64,000 nt of DNA from JANXMY01 sp964251675 (GCA_964251675.1 CAXUKS010000013.1:1-64000), one strand, 5' to 3'. Counted from the first letter of the stretch, positions 1 to 8,554 are shown. The notes: generated by a model from the sequence alone, not told the origin. Made by a program: numbers and translations.

Positions 1-66
1 AGCGCAGCCTGTCTCGAAAACAGGGCGATGGCATTTGTCATTGGCGTTCGAGTCGTCCGCCCTCCA
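1..66 (+). tRNA. tRNA-Ser(CGA), 5' end outside the window
   Basis: The anticodon stem CCTGT/ACAGG closes a 7-nt loop CTCGAAA, which gives anticodon CGA. A long variable arm follows, as in class II tRNAs, then a T-loop (GTTCGAGTC) and the 3' acceptor strand GCCCTCC with discriminator A at 66. The 5' acceptor strand and most of the D-arm lie before the window. CCA is not encoded. The gene is followed 32 nt later by a second serine tRNA. Confidence 0.8.
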
Positions 67-98
67 CAGTTTTCTGCCGAATACTTCTGTCTCATCAC

Positions 99-183
99 GG
101 AAGGTAAGCATGTACGGGTTACATGGCTCGCTTGCTAAGCGATGCGCCCTGCAAGGGGTGGTGTTCGAATCATCTGCCTTCCG
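99..183 (+). tRNA. tRNA-Ser(GCT)
   Basis: Acceptor GGAAGGT pairs with GCCTTCC (one G-T pair), discriminator G at 183. The anticodon loop is TTGCTAA, giving GCU, which reads serine AGC/AGU codons. The variable arm is long (class II) and the T-loop is GTTCGAATC. CCA is not encoded. The gene lies immediately upstream of a Thg1-like tRNA-repair gene, which may matter functionally. Confidence 0.9.
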
Positions 184-208
184 CTCTTTCTAATTCTTGG
201 AGACCATG

Positions 209-1069
209 ATGACAAAAGATTCGCTCGGGGACCGTATGAAGGCCGACTATGAGCGCCGCACGCGCGTTTTGCTGCCGCGCCGCACCTACACGCTGATCCG
301 TGTGGACGGCAAAAAATTTCACACCTACACGCGCGGCTGCGAGCGTCCCTTTGACAGCGCACTGATGGAAGACATGGATGCGACTGCCCTTGCCCTCTGC
401 GAGAACATGGAAGGGGCGCAGCTTGCATTCGTTCAGTCCGATGAGATCAGCGTACTACTGACGGACTTTGCCACGATGCAGACAGAGGCGTGGTTCGACG
501 GCAGCGTGCAGAAGCTGGCATCACTGAGCGCCTCGCTCGCCACCGCACACTTCAACTTGGCGCGGATGCGGCGACTGGCGAAGACGGAGGCCGAGGCGCG
601 GCCAGGGCGCGAAGACCCCTCTGCTGTCTTTGCGGGCAGGCTGGCCTGCTTCGACAGCCGCGCTTTCACCATCCCTGACCCTGGGGAGGTAGAAAACTAC
701 TTTATCTGGCGGCAGCAGGATGCGACGCGCAACTCGATCTCGATGACGGCGCAGGCGCACTTCAGCCACAATGCCCTCCAGAGCAAGAGCATGGACGAGA
801 TGCAGGAAATGCTCTGGCAGGAGAAGGGAATCAACTGGAACGAGATGCCAGGCGGGTTCAAGCGGGGGCGGGCTATCGTGCGGAGGAGTGTGGTGGCAGA
901 CGTGGAATATACAGATAAGCGAACGGGCGAGCAGCGCCGCGCGGAAAGTGTGGAGCGTCGCGTGTGGGAAGACGAAGTGCCGCCTGTGTTTACTAGGGAG
1001 CGGCAATGGCTTCAATCCCAAATCCCACGCCCTTTGCGGGCAGCAGCCCAGGAAACGATTGGTGAATGA
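209..1069 (+). CDS. thg1: Thg1-like 3'-5' RNA polymerase (tRNAHis guanylyltransferase family)
   Basis: Thg1 family enzymes add nucleotides in the 3'-to-5' direction to tRNA 5' ends; bacterial members mainly repair truncated tRNAs. The sequence shows the polymerase-palm metal site RVDGKKFH (Asp33) and QSDEISVLL (Asp78, Glu79), the WFDGSVQKL segment, FDSRAF and the C-terminal KGINWN / KRGRAIV blocks. The eukaryotic HINNLYN motif is replaced by a TRNSISM-like stretch, so I read it as the bacterial repair type rather than a true G-1 enzyme. About 286 residues is the normal length. GGAG at 199-202 sits 6 nt before ATG 209; ATG 206 and TTG 197 are alternatives. Its stop overlaps the next gene by 4 nt. 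Confidence 0.92.
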   Translation: MTKDSLGDRMKADYERRTRVLLPRRTYTLIRVDGKKFHTYTRGCERPFDSALMEDMDATALALCENMEGAQLAFVQSDEISVLLTDFATMQTEAWFDGSVQKLASLSASLATAHFNLARMRRLAKTEAEARPGREDPSAVFAGRLACFDSRAFTIPDPGEVENYFIWRQQDATRNSISMTAQAHFSHNALQSKSMDEMQEMLWQEKGINWNEMPGGFKRGRAIVRRSVVADVEYTDKRTGEQRRAESVERRVWEDEVPPVFTRERQWLQSQIPRPLRAAAQETIGE

Positions 1070-1971
1070 TGAGATTGTTGTTTAGCTCAGACCCGATGAA
1101 CCCACGCCGCCCTGACGCCGATTATGCGGATGAATCTGCCGCCGCTCAGAGAATTGGCCTGGATTTTTCGCTCGTGCGCTTTGAGGCGCTAGTGGATGAG
1201 CAGGACGCGGAAGGGGCCGTGCGCCGCGTTGCCCCCGCCTCTGAAGAAGGAGCAGTCGGTGTCTATCGTGGCTGGATGATGACGCCCGACAAGTACGCCG
1301 CGCTATATGACGCTTTGGCAGATCGGCGAGTGACGCTGATCAACTCGCCCGCCCAGTATAAGCACTGCCACCACCTGCCGAACTGGTACGGAAGGCTGAA
1401 AGGCCACACGCCCCGCTCGGTCTGGACAGCGGCTGAGGATATGTCCCTGCCGCGCCTGATGGTGCTGCTCAAGGAGTTCGGTGATGGCCCTGTGATCGTA
1501 AAGGATTTCGTAAAATCCCGCAAACACGAATGGCTGACGGCGTGCTTTATCCCGTCCGCCTCCGATACGGAGGCCGTGGAGCGGGTTACGAGGCGGTTTA
1601 TGGAACTGCAGGGCGACGACCTGAACGGTGGCCTCGTGCTGCGCGAGTTCGTTGAGTTCGAGCCGCTCGGGGTGCATCCGAAGAGCGGGATGCCGCTCAC
1701 GCGGGAGTTCCGCCTGTTCTTTCTGGACGGCCAGCCGATCCAAGTGTCACGGTACTGGGATCAGGGCGACTATCAAGGTCAGCTCCCTCCGCTGGATCAT
1801 TTCACGCGCCTGGCGTCGTCAGTCGAGAGCCGCTTCTTTACGATGGATGTAGCACGGGCCGTTGCGGGCGAATGGCTTGTGGTGGAACTCGGAGATGCAC
1901 AGGTGGCTGAACTGCCTGAGGACGCCGACGCGGGCGAGTTTTTCACCCGCTTTTCACGCGCAGTCGGGTGA
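1066..1971 (+). CDS. ATP-grasp protein of the R2K / DUF4343 type
   Basis: ATP-grasp enzymes ligate a carboxylate to an amine or thiol at the expense of ATP. The C-terminal two thirds carry the pattern of this family: a nucleotide-binding lysine in VIVKDFVKS (about residue 145), LVLREFVEFEPLG, REFRLFFLDGQPI and the terminal acidic VVELGDAQV element expected to bind metal. The start codon overlaps the thg1 stop (ATGA), so the two are translationally coupled. R2K ATP-grasps have been proposed to work in RNA repair or modification; with Thg1 next door that is a reasonable inference, but the substrate cannot be read from the sequence. A second ATG at 1069 is possible. Confidence 0.8.
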   Translation: MMRLLFSSDPMNPRRPDADYADESAAAQRIGLDFSLVRFEALVDEQDAEGAVRRVAPASEEGAVGVYRGWMMTPDKYAALYDALADRRVTLINSPAQYKHCHHLPNWYGRLKGHTPRSVWTAAEDMSLPRLMVLLKEFGDGPVIVKDFVKSRKHEWLTACFIPSASDTEAVERVTRRFMELQGDDLNGGLVLREFVEFEPLGVHPKSGMPLTREFRLFFLDGQPIQVSRYWDQGDYQGQLPPLDHFTRLASSVESRFFTMDVARAVAGEWLVVELGDAQVAELPEDADAGEFFTRFSRAVG

Positions 1972-2076
1972 GGGAACTGCGTGGCTGTAGGCGGCTTCAT
2001 TTTGTATCCTGTCAAGAAACGCGCAACTTGATGTCGAAGGGAGGAAGGTCGTCTGGTGCGACAAACATAATGGCAA

Positions 2077-2110
2077 TGAGCCGTCGGCAGATTTCTCTGC
2101 CGACGGCTCA
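2077..2110. terminator. 15-bp perfect hairpin between convergent genes
   Basis: A perfect 15-bp stem with a TTTC loop lies between the ATP-grasp gene and the oppositely oriented aldo/keto reductase. Neither side has a long T tract, so it is a probable bidirectional terminator of moderate strength rather than a textbook one. Confidence 0.6.
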
Positions 2111-2163
2111 CAATAACACGATAACAGGCTCTTGCCCTTGTTTCTCTACCAGTCCTGAATGAT

Positions 2164-3096
2164 CTACGCCGACAGGATTGTTTCGATCTGCGCGAGGTCA
2201 TCTGAAGACAGCTTGATCTCTACCGCCTTCGCGTTCTCCCGCACCTGCTCGGCAGTCGTCGCCCCAATAATTGGCGAGGCCATGGTGGGCTGGTGCAGCA
2301 GCCAGGCCAGCGCGAGCTGAGACAGCGTCGCATCTCTCTCTCCCGCAAACGCTGCCAGAGCCTGCATCTTCGGCAGAGAATCCTTCAGCCGCTTCTGGAA
2401 ATCCTCATTGCCAGCCGCGCGGCTACCTTCAGGAATTTCCCCGCTGAGATACTTCTCTGAAAGCAGACCCTGCGCCAGCGGCGAGTACGGGATTTGGCCG
2501 ATGCCTTCGCGCTCGCAGCAGGACGTGATGCTCTCCTCCACCCGTCCCAGCATATTGTAGTAGTTCTGGAGCGACACCGCCTGGTTCAATCCGAGACGCT
2601 CGGAAACCTTGGCTCTCTCTTCGATTTGGGATGCGTCATGGTTAGACCAGCCGAAGTATCGGATTTTGCCAGACTTCACCAAATCGTCCAAAGCACGGAC
2701 AGTCTCTTCGGCAGACGTGTCAGGATCGGGCCAGTGAATTTGGTAGAGGTCGATGTAGTCTGTCTGAAGGCGGCGCAGGCTATCCTCAACGGCCTCAAAG
2801 ATATGCTTGCGGCTTGCGCCTTCTCCGTTCGGCCCATCCCACATTCGTCCACGGCATTTAGTGGCGAGCACGATCTGACGGCGATCTTTGCCCTGCATCC
2901 AGCGGCCCATCACTTCTTCGGCCTTACCGCCCGCATACACGTCGGCGGTGTCAAAGAAGTTGATGCCTTGCTCTACGGCGGCATCAATGACGGCAAAGGT
3001 TTGTTCGTCGGCGATGCGGCCCCCAAAGTTGATCCAGGCTCCGAGGCAAATCTCAGAAACTTTCAGCCCCGAATTGCCCAGTCTGCGGTAGTTCAT
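2164..3096 (-). CDS. aldo/keto reductase
   Basis: NADPH-dependent oxidoreductase of the AKR superfamily, cytoplasmic TIM barrel, close in style to the YghZ / Kv-beta group. The catalytic tetrad is visible: Asp49 (FDTADVY), Tyr54, Lys80 (ATK) and His121 (YQIHWPDP). The coenzyme loop appears near the C-terminus as SPIIGATTAEQV. At 310 residues the length is normal. A clear ribosome binding site (AAAGGA, 7 nt before ATG) supports the start. A 14-bp palindrome sits just upstream and may be its operator. The substrate is unknown. Confidence 0.93.
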   Translation of the reverse strand: MNYRRLGNSGLKVSEICLGAWINFGGRIADEQTFAVIDAAVEQGINFFDTADVYAGGKAEEVMGRWMQGKDRRQIVLATKCRGRMWDGPNGEGASRKHIFEAVEDSLRRLQTDYIDLYQIHWPDPDTSAEETVRALDDLVKSGKIRYFGWSNHDASQIEERAKVSERLGLNQAVSLQNYYNMLGRVEESITSCCEREGIGQIPYSPLAQGLLSEKYLSGEIPEGSRAAGNEDFQKRLKDSLPKMQALAAFAGERDATLSQLALAWLLHQPTMASPIIGATTAEQVRENAKAVEIKLSSDDLAQIETILSA

Positions 3097-3110
3097 AGCG
3101 TAATCCTTTT

Positions 3111-3124
3111 CTGCTGATCAGCAG
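3111..3124. promoter_or_regulatory. 14-bp perfect palindrome upstream of the aldo/keto reductase
   Basis: CTGCTGATCAGCAG is a perfect dyad located 15-28 nt before the reductase start codon. The position suits an operator or a small leader hairpin; no regulator gene is adjacent. Confidence 0.4.
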
Positions 3125-3261
3125 GAGTTTGTTGCCGACCATAGTGCTAGTCTACCCACAAGCGACAGAAGAAAGCGACATCTTTCCTAGCTCTTGGGCT
3201 GGCGAATGAAATGAGCCAAACGGCTGTGATGCAAAATAATCCTAGCCGCACATTCAGACCC

Positions 3262-3921
3262 TCATCGTATAAACACAGGCGGGGAGCAAAAGATCAAATG
3301 ATCTGATATAAAGATTGTGAGATAATTGTAAAACAATAAAGCTCGATTTTTGCATTGATCACAAACAATTGTTGGTCTATCAGCACAGTTAAGGATCGTC
3401 AAATGACTCAGACCTGAACGTGTGCGCGTTTGAGGCACAAGAAACTGCAGCTTGACATAAGGGTGCTGGTGTGATATACTATATTTACGTTCGGAAAAAC
3501 GAACGCTGGCGAGAAGCACTAGCTTCCCGCTTTTTTTGTTATCTGCTGTCCCCCTGCGCTCGCCTTTACTCCACCCGTTCTTATCCGTTGCCGTCTGCAC
3601 CTCATTGAGGGCTAGTAACTGGCAAATAACCTTGACTTGATTTAAAAATTCGAAGAACGTGGAAAGTGTCTCCACCGTTTCCTCATCCGAAAGCCGCAGT
3701 AAAACGTCGCCCTCGGCAGATCGACGGATGTCGGCAACGGACAGCTCTGTGTGTACATCGGCGATCCAGCCTGCGATCGCAATGCAGAGCGGAGTCGCTT
3801 TGATACTTGCCTCCAAGCGAGATTTGAGAATTTCAAGGGCATTCTGAGTCCAGGGTAAAGCAGACATGATCCATTCTGATATGCGCGCCTTCAGACTGCA
3901 AGCGGTCGCGCTCATCTCCAC
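3262..3921 (-). CDS. hypothetical protein, C-terminal half doubtful
   Basis: I do not recognise this open frame. The N-terminal 110 or so residues (helical, with the run LRLSDEETVETLSTFF) look like real coding sequence. The remainder reads across a strong promoter and an intrinsic terminator on the opposite strand and has an atypical composition (KNRALLFYNYLTIF), so the frame may simply lack an in-frame stop there. A likely start is the ATG at 3915 or an internal one. It may be the decayed remnant of a longer gene. Confidence 0.3.
   Translation of the reverse strand: MEMSATACSLKARISEWIMSALPWTQNALEILKSRLEASIKATPLCIAIAGWIADVHTELSVADIRRSAEGDVLLRLSDEETVETLSTFFEFLNQVKVICQLLALNEVQTATDKNGWSKGERRGTADNKKSGKLVLLASVRFSERKYSISHQHPYVKLQFLVPQTRTRSGLSHLTILNCADRPTIVCDQCKNRALLFYNYLTIFISDHLIFCSPPVFIR
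3452..3480 (+). promoter_or_regulatory. consensus sigma-70 promoter of a short RNA
   Basis: TTGACA (3452-3457), a 17-nt spacer and TATACT (3475-3480) make a near-consensus promoter. Transcription should begin around 3487, directly before a hairpin and a terminator. Confidence 0.75.
3487..3538 (+). ncRNA. about 50-nt RNA: hairpin plus intrinsic terminator
   Basis: From the predicted start site the transcript has a 6-bp stem CGTTCG/CGAACG with a GAAAAA loop (3488-3505), then a 9-position stem with one mismatch and an ACTA loop (3509-3530) followed by seven T. Nothing in it is long enough to encode a protein. Either a very short regulatory RNA, or a leader/attenuator whose downstream gene has been lost. 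It is antisense to the doubtful open frame on the minus strand. Confidence 0.55.
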
Positions 3922-3989
3922 GGTCCTGACGACCTCAATGAAGAGAGCCGTTGTGTGTGCAGAGCCTACCGCTTTGAGTAAATCAAGTG

Positions 3990-4286
3990 TTAGTGGGTTG
4001 AAGCGACACCGAAACCATGGACCTCGACATTGATCAGAAAGCTTTCAGCGCCGTCGCGCGGGCAGATGCTGTACATCAACCCAAAACCGTGCCGCCGACG
4101 AAGCTCCACCAAGTCAACGCCCTGGCTGTTCATCCCCTGCACCCAAGCAGTGATGGCCTCCTCGGGCGACGGGAACGAGCTGATCGCACCTGTTGCATCC
4201 TCAAATATCACGGCGTCGCCCAACGCCAAATCGCCCAACTCATTCCCCAAGACCGCGCTGTACGACAGCGAATAATGTTGATTCAT
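3990..4286 (-). CDS. small hypothetical protein
   Basis: About 98 residues, not recognised. It is mixed alpha/beta by eye, with SPEEAITAWVQGM in the middle and ending VEVHGFGVASTH. The ATG at 4286 is chosen; a GTG at 4295 is possible. The neighbouring gene on the same strand has a similar size and a comparable segment (TREGAMAAAVDWVEG), so the two may be distant paralogues, but this is only a visual impression. Confidence 0.5.
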   Translation of the reverse strand: MNQHYSLSYSAVLGNELGDLALGDAVIFEDATGAISSFPSPEEAITAWVQGMNSQGVDLVELRRRHGFGLMYSICPRDGAESFLINVEVHGFGVASTH

Positions 4287-4347
4287 CACAAACACTCAGT
4301 TCTAGGCCCACGAAAGGAATCCTGACCTTGTATTCGTACATGATGCC

Positions 4348-4386
4348 AAAAACCGCACAGGCCGCACAGGGAATCTGTGCGGCCTG
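4348..4386 (-). terminator. intrinsic terminator of the 4431-4718 gene
   Basis: A perfect 12-bp stem (CAGGCCGCACAG and its complement, 4358-4386, 5-nt loop) is followed on the minus strand by CGG and five T (4352-4348). It sits 45 nt downstream of the gene's stop codon. Confidence 0.75.
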
Positions 4387-4430
4387 CCGTTGTCCTTAAC
4401 TGCCCTGATGTTCAAATTCTCGACGGCGGA

Positions 4431-4718
4431 CTATCGAACTTGCCCAAAGATCGGCGAGACGATGATTTTCATCTGCCCGCCCTGCCCAATTAAATATCGC
4501 CGTGCCTTCTCATACTGCTCGTCCAACGAACCCGACAGCCGCGTCTCGGCTTCGCCCTCCACCCAGTCCACGGCGGCGGCCATGGCTCCCTCGCGCGTTG
4601 TGTGGACGGCGGCCATCAAACTGCCCTGGACGGAGGTGACGAGGACGTAGACGCCACCCAAGTGTGACTCGATGGCGGGGTTCTTTCCGACGGCTTGTTG
4701 TCCATCGCTGATTAGCAT
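4431..4718 (-). CDS. small hypothetical protein
   Basis: A 95-residue protein of unknown function. A beta-rich start (GGVYVLVTSVQGSLMAAVHT) is followed by an acidic amphipathic helix (TREGAMAAAVDWVEGEAE) and a basic helical end. It is a stand-alone unit with its own intrinsic terminator. A short purine stretch (AGGTGA) precedes the ATG. No signal peptide or metal motif is seen. Confidence 0.55.
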   Translation of the reverse strand: MLISDGQQAVGKNPAIESHLGGVYVLVTSVQGSLMAAVHTTREGAMAAAVDWVEGEAETRLSGSLDEQYEKARRYLIGQGGQMKIIVSPIFGQVR

Positions 4719-4957
4719 CAGGTCACCTGCACTTTAAAGTTGCCCCAGACGCGGCTGTATTTGAGCCTCTGGGGACGCTTTGAACAAAAACATACTACTG
4801 TTTTAGCAATAGCCTGGCAATGGAAGCATTGGACGGAGAAATCAGTTATCATGCTTTGGCTTTGCGTTTTTCGAGGGCGCATGATACCTCGTGCTTAAAT
4901 GACCAGCGCGGGCGGGTGCGTTATGTTCCACGCAGACATGGATCGAATACACCTATA

Positions 4958-6142
4958 TCAATCGCCTCCGAGGTTGAAGAACTCAAAAGCGGAGATCAAG
5001 GCGCGGTCTGTCAGACTCCTACGCTTTTCTTTGTTGTGGGCCATGTGTACTTCTGCGCCTTTGCTGAACGAATAGGAAAGTAAATCCACCTGCGTCAGAT
5101 CGCAATACTCCACAGTTGCTACTAACCGTGCTTGGCCCGTGATCCCCACTTTATTGCTGCGCAGATCGCAGTGACGGACGAGGAAGTTCCCTACATCCAG
5201 CCAGAGTGCCGACTCCTTGCTGCCTGCGATAGTGCAGCCCTCGATGATCGCCTTCAGATCGCTGCTCGTCCCAGAAATACTCTGGCTGATACCATAATAC
5301 TTATTCTGGTAGATGCCGCAGTCTCTGATCTGGTAGTGGCCTCTGCCGCCAATTTCGATGCCACTGTCGCAATCGTGTATTTGACAATCTTCGACTACCC
5401 CGCCTTCGAGCCTCACCCCGAACCCGCAGTGGTGAATATGACACTTCTGCAGGTGAAGTTCACCTCCATCCCCGTGCCATACTCCCGAAGACGAGCAGTT
5501 CGCCAACTCCGTGTCCTCGGCCACGAGTTGCGACCCATTGAAGACAACGATACCAGTGCTGCCGCCACGTATTAGGCATCTTTCCACGGTCACCTGTGAC
5601 TGGCTCTTTACATCCAGCACTATTATCCTGTCTAATGACTCCTCCTCCAACAAGCAGCATGATCTCAATGTCGCACGACTGCTAGAAATTTCTACACCCC
5701 CTTGACGCACGGTGACAGAACTGATTTGGACCTCAGCCGCCCCATGAATGTGCAGACGCCCCTGGATTATCACCTGAGAAGCATCGGTGGGCATGGTATC
5801 TGTGAGACCGACGCCAAAAAGGTGCATTGGCCTGTTGACCTTCACCACTTCCATGTAAACCCCAGGGCGGATCAGCACACGACCGCCAGAGGCTATCGCT
5901 TCGACAGCGGCGCTGATTGTGGTGTAGTCCCCGTCGACGCGTTGAGACACGACCAGTGTGGACATGTCCCGAGCGGCCCGCTTCGGCCTTGGGGGCTGCG
6001 GGATCACGGGGGCGACTGTATTTTTCGTCGTTGCGAGTCGTGATGGCTCGGATTTGACACCTAACATCTTGTTCTCACAGGTCGCGCAGAGATAACGCCC
6101 CGCTGGGCGGGGAGCACTGCACTGAGCGCATTGGTCATTCAT
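4958..6142 (-). CDS. zinc-ribbon plus right-handed beta-helix protein
   Basis: The N-terminus has a treble-clef-like zinc ribbon: CAQC at about residue 5 and CATC about 15 residues later, within the module AGRYLCATCENKM. A proline-rich linker follows, then from about residue 65 to the end a parallel beta-helix of the pectinesterase / carbohydrate-binding repeat kind (repeats such as VEDCQIHDCDSGIEIGG). The same zinc ribbon opens the protein encoded at 7099-7716. No signal peptide, so probably cytoplasmic. Start chosen at ATG 6142 behind GAGAGG. The ligand is unknown; the beta-helix could bind protein or polysaccharide. Confidence 0.75.
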   Translation of the reverse strand: MNDQCAQCSAPRPAGRYLCATCENKMLGVKSEPSRLATTKNTVAPVIPQPPRPKRAARDMSTLVVSQRVDGDYTTISAAVEAIASGGRVLIRPGVYMEVVKVNRPMHLFGVGLTDTMPTDASQVIIQGRLHIHGAAEVQISSVTVRQGGVEISSSRATLRSCCLLEEESLDRIIVLDVKSQSQVTVERCLIRGGSTGIVVFNGSQLVAEDTELANCSSSGVWHGDGGELHLQKCHIHHCGFGVRLEGGVVEDCQIHDCDSGIEIGGRGHYQIRDCGIYQNKYYGISQSISGTSSDLKAIIEGCTIAGSKESALWLDVGNFLVRHCDLRSNKVGITGQARLVATVEYCDLTQVDLLSYSFSKGAEVHMAHNKEKRRSLTDRALISAFEFFNLGGD

Positions 6143-6456
6143 TTCTTGAACCTCTCCAAAATGGATATGAGCAGGTGTAGCTTGGGTCACGAGAGTAGTG
6201 CGCGGTGCTTTCGCTAGTCATCGGTGTCTTAGCATCACTGGCGGCTGAACATCTCCTTGCCCACTGGAGCGTCCTTTGGTCTGCGAGCGCAGTTTCTGAT
6301 TATCCTTTGTGTCCTACTCTTCGCGCATCGTCTTCAGTCCACAAATCTAGCAGCACTGTCTCGCCAGATCATTCAACCAGATCGTTCAAACCCATCCAAC
6401 TCCTGATCGAGACGGTCGTCTCGCGTCATAACGCCTGGCAGCGGTGGAAGTCATGG

Positions 6457-7071
6457 TCAGTGGCCCGCTCTTTGGGAGTTCTGATATGACCGCCGCATGG
6501 TCTGAGTAGGGTCGGCGTCGGGATCAGTAGTTGTGTCCGTCTGGAACACGTCGCCCGTCTTTGGCTGGGACTGATGGAGCTGCTCGGCGGTCGGCGGCTG
6601 ATAGACCGCGCTCGGCGAGCCGCCCGACCCTGTCTGGGGCGCGCTTGGGTCGGGGAGGGTGGGCGGCCCTGTCGTGGGCTTACCATAATAGGAGTACGTT
6701 TGACCTTGCCACTGGAACGTGTTCTTGTCGGTCGAGAGGGTCGACGTCTCCATACCCGAGGCGAGTGCATTCCCGAGCAAAGCTGCAGCCTGGGCGTCGG
6801 CACTGGCATTCGGGCCTGGGTGCAGCTCAGCCTTATACTGGGCGAGCATGTCAACAGAGCCATCAGGTTTGATCTCATACCTGCCCGTAGTAGATAGCCC
6901 CATGCTGCTCGTTTGGTAGGTGCCATTCGGCCAGAAGGTTACGTAGCCGATTCCATTTGATGCCTCGTAGATACCGTTCAGCCCTGCGCCTTGGAAGTGA
7001 TGGACGACAAGTCCGCCGACAAAACAGAGGCTCCAGAGAACCAGTCCGAGTGTTGCGAGGTTCCATGCCAT
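6457..7071 (-). CDS. single-span membrane protein, hypothetical
   Basis: About 204 residues. Residues 5-25 are a hydrophobic signal anchor (LATLGLVLWSLCFVGGLVV). A compact beta-rich domain follows (NGIGYVTFWPNGTYQ, GRYEIKPDG), reminiscent of small lipocalin-like domains that report on a variable. The C-terminal 70 residues are proline-, glutamine- and threonine-rich and probably disordered. It is the third gene of a minus-strand run with the zinc-ribbon genes at 7099-7716 and 7781-8554, starting 28 nt after the previous stop. The upstream-downstream gap to the beta-helix gene (6143-6456) shows nothing I can assign. Confidence 0.6.
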   Translation of the reverse strand: MAWNLATLGLVLWSLCFVGGLVVHHFQGAGLNGIYEASNGIGYVTFWPNGTYQTSSMGLSTTGRYEIKPDGSVDMLAQYKAELHPGPNASADAQAAALLGNALASGMETSTLSTDKNTFQWQGQTYSYYGKPTTGPPTLPDPSAPQTGSGGSPSAVYQPPTAEQLHQSQPKTGDVFQTDTTTDPDADPTQTMRRSYQNSQRAGH

Positions 7072-7098
7072 GCGCCCGCCGTGCCAGACCTTCCCGAA

Positions 7099-7716
7099 CT
7101 AGGACTGGGATAACGTCGCCCGAGGCGGCTGTGCCTTTGGCTGCCAGGTGGGAGAAGGAGCGGAGGCTCCTGAGGAAGTATTTGGAGGGGACGCCGTGCG
7201 ACTGCGGGTGGAGCCACATGCCGCGCAGAACTCATCGTTAGGATCGAGAGGTGCCTGGCACTGGGGACATGCCGACGGTGAGGGAGCCGAAGCTCGTGCC
7301 GAAGCTTTTGCCTGCGGGACAGGGTTCATGAACATCACGCCGCACGCGGCGCAGCGCCTGATGCCCGCCTCCAGAACGGTGTTGCATTTGGGGCAGCGGT
7401 AAGCGCCGTTTAAGAACAGAGGGTCCTGGTAGGTCTGATCCTCTCGGGGCGGCACTTGGGCGGAGGAAGGTCGTCCCGAAGCGCCGTTTGGTCGAGCCAA
7501 GCCGCAGGAAGGGCAGAACGAGTCCTCGCTATCTAATGTAGCACCACATTTTCCGCAGCGCGTATAGGCTGAGGAAGCTCCATTGCCCGATCTCGGGCTT
7601 TCCGACTTCGGCGGTTTCGGTCGTCTGCCAACCATCTGATCTTCACACTCACCGCACATATACCTGCCTGCAGTGACTTCTCGGGTGCGGCACTGCTGAC
7701 AAATGATTTTGCCCAT
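7099..7716 (-). CDS. multi-zinc-ribbon protein
   Basis: About 205 residues built from four zinc-ribbon units: CQQC/CGEC (residues 6-30), CGKCG/CPSCG, CPKC/CAACG and CPQC/CAACG, joined by proline/serine-rich linkers. The first unit contains the AGRYMCGECEDQM module shared with the beta-helix protein downstream. The ATG at 7716 is preceded by AGGAGG with a 7-nt spacer; the open frame extends further upstream but without a ribosome site. Likely a scaffold or sensor; no enzymatic motif is present. Confidence 0.75.
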   Translation of the reverse strand: MGKIICQQCRTREVTAGRYMCGECEDQMVGRRPKPPKSESPRSGNGASSAYTRCGKCGATLDSEDSFCPSCGLARPNGASGRPSSAQVPPREDQTYQDPLFLNGAYRCPKCNTVLEAGIRRCAACGVMFMNPVPQAKASARASAPSPSACPQCQAPLDPNDEFCAACGSTRSRTASPPNTSSGASAPSPTWQPKAQPPRATLSQS

Positions 7717-7780
7717 GCGTTTCCTCCTGCTTCCTATGCTTGTTGGCGGCGCTTGCTGCGCGCTAGTCACCACGGCTCTA

Positions 7781-8554
7781 TCACTTCGCCTGACCGTCCC
7801 TGGAATAAATGATTCGAACCCTGTAATGCTGGAGGCTCGGGTCGTCGGGTTCAGATCGAACGAGATGACAGAGATGCGCCAAGTCTTGCGCCCGTTTTTC
7901 ATACACATGACGCTGGTCAGGTGACGCTGTTCGCGCCTTCTCTTGAAGCATAAGCACACCACTCCAAAGAATGCCAGCCTCCAATTCCCAATCTTGGCGC
8001 TTGGTTAATGGCCTACTCATATCTGTATGGTTATTCATTGCTTCAGCCGCTCTCTTCATATCGTCCACGTATTCATTGTCGACAAAAGGACTCGTTTTAT
8101 CGGTGTGAGGAAGAATATAAGTCTCCTCTGGTGGATTGTCAGCCGTTTGTAGTGGTGACGGCTGGGCGACGGGTGAGACGACATTTGGTGAGACGACATT
8201 TGAGGATGGTGTTCCAAGTGGGGAAGCGGTAGGCGGACTCGGGCGCGGTACAGTACCCGAAAGAGGCAGGCCGAACAGCCCTCGCCCAAATGCCTGAATA
8301 AAAGGCCAAAAAATAACAAGAACCAAAATGACAAGAACCGAGAGCGCGATCCTGATCGATTTGGGCTGCGGCTTGGGGCGATTACGCCTCGATTCTTTAA
8401 CGCTTGGAATGGGAGCAGCGTGACTCGATTCTGTTTGAGTCGGTCTTGGTGGGATGGATGAAGGGGCTTTGCTATCTTGTCGCCTTCCACATTTGGTGCA
8501 GAATAGTGACTCAGAGCGCAACGCGGCGCGGCATTTTGAACAGAAGTTAGTCAT
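7781..8554 (-). CDS. zinc-ribbon membrane protein
   Basis: A 257-residue protein. An N-terminal CSKC...CTKCG zinc ribbon (residues 5-22) is followed by a basic proline-rich stretch, a transmembrane helix (about residues 68-90, SVLVILVLVIFWPFI), a disordered segment with an internal duplication NVVSPNVVSP, and a charged helical C-terminus (about 160-257). This topology, cytosolic zinc ribbon then one span then an external domain, recurs in many uncharacterised bacterial proteins. It leads the run of zinc-ribbon genes. Confidence 0.7.
   Translation of the reverse strand: MTNFCSKCRAALRSESLFCTKCGRRQDSKAPSSIPPRPTQTESSHAAPIPSVKESRRNRPKPQPKSIRIALSVLVILVLVIFWPFIQAFGRGLFGLPLSGTVPRPSPPTASPLGTPSSNVVSPNVVSPVAQPSPLQTADNPPEETYILPHTDKTSPFVDNEYVDDMKRAAEAMNNHTDMSRPLTKRQDWELEAGILWSGVLMLQEKARTASPDQRHVYEKRAQDLAHLCHLVRSEPDDPSLQHYRVRIIYSRDGQAK

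Noticed and set aside
1..66. tRNA-Leu
   Set aside because: The variable arm is long in both families, but anticodon CGA specifies serine.
3487..3505. LexA/SOS operator (GAAC-N-GTTC type)
   Set aside because: The dyad is in the opposite order (GTTCG then CGAAC) and lies downstream of the promoter as an RNA hairpin.
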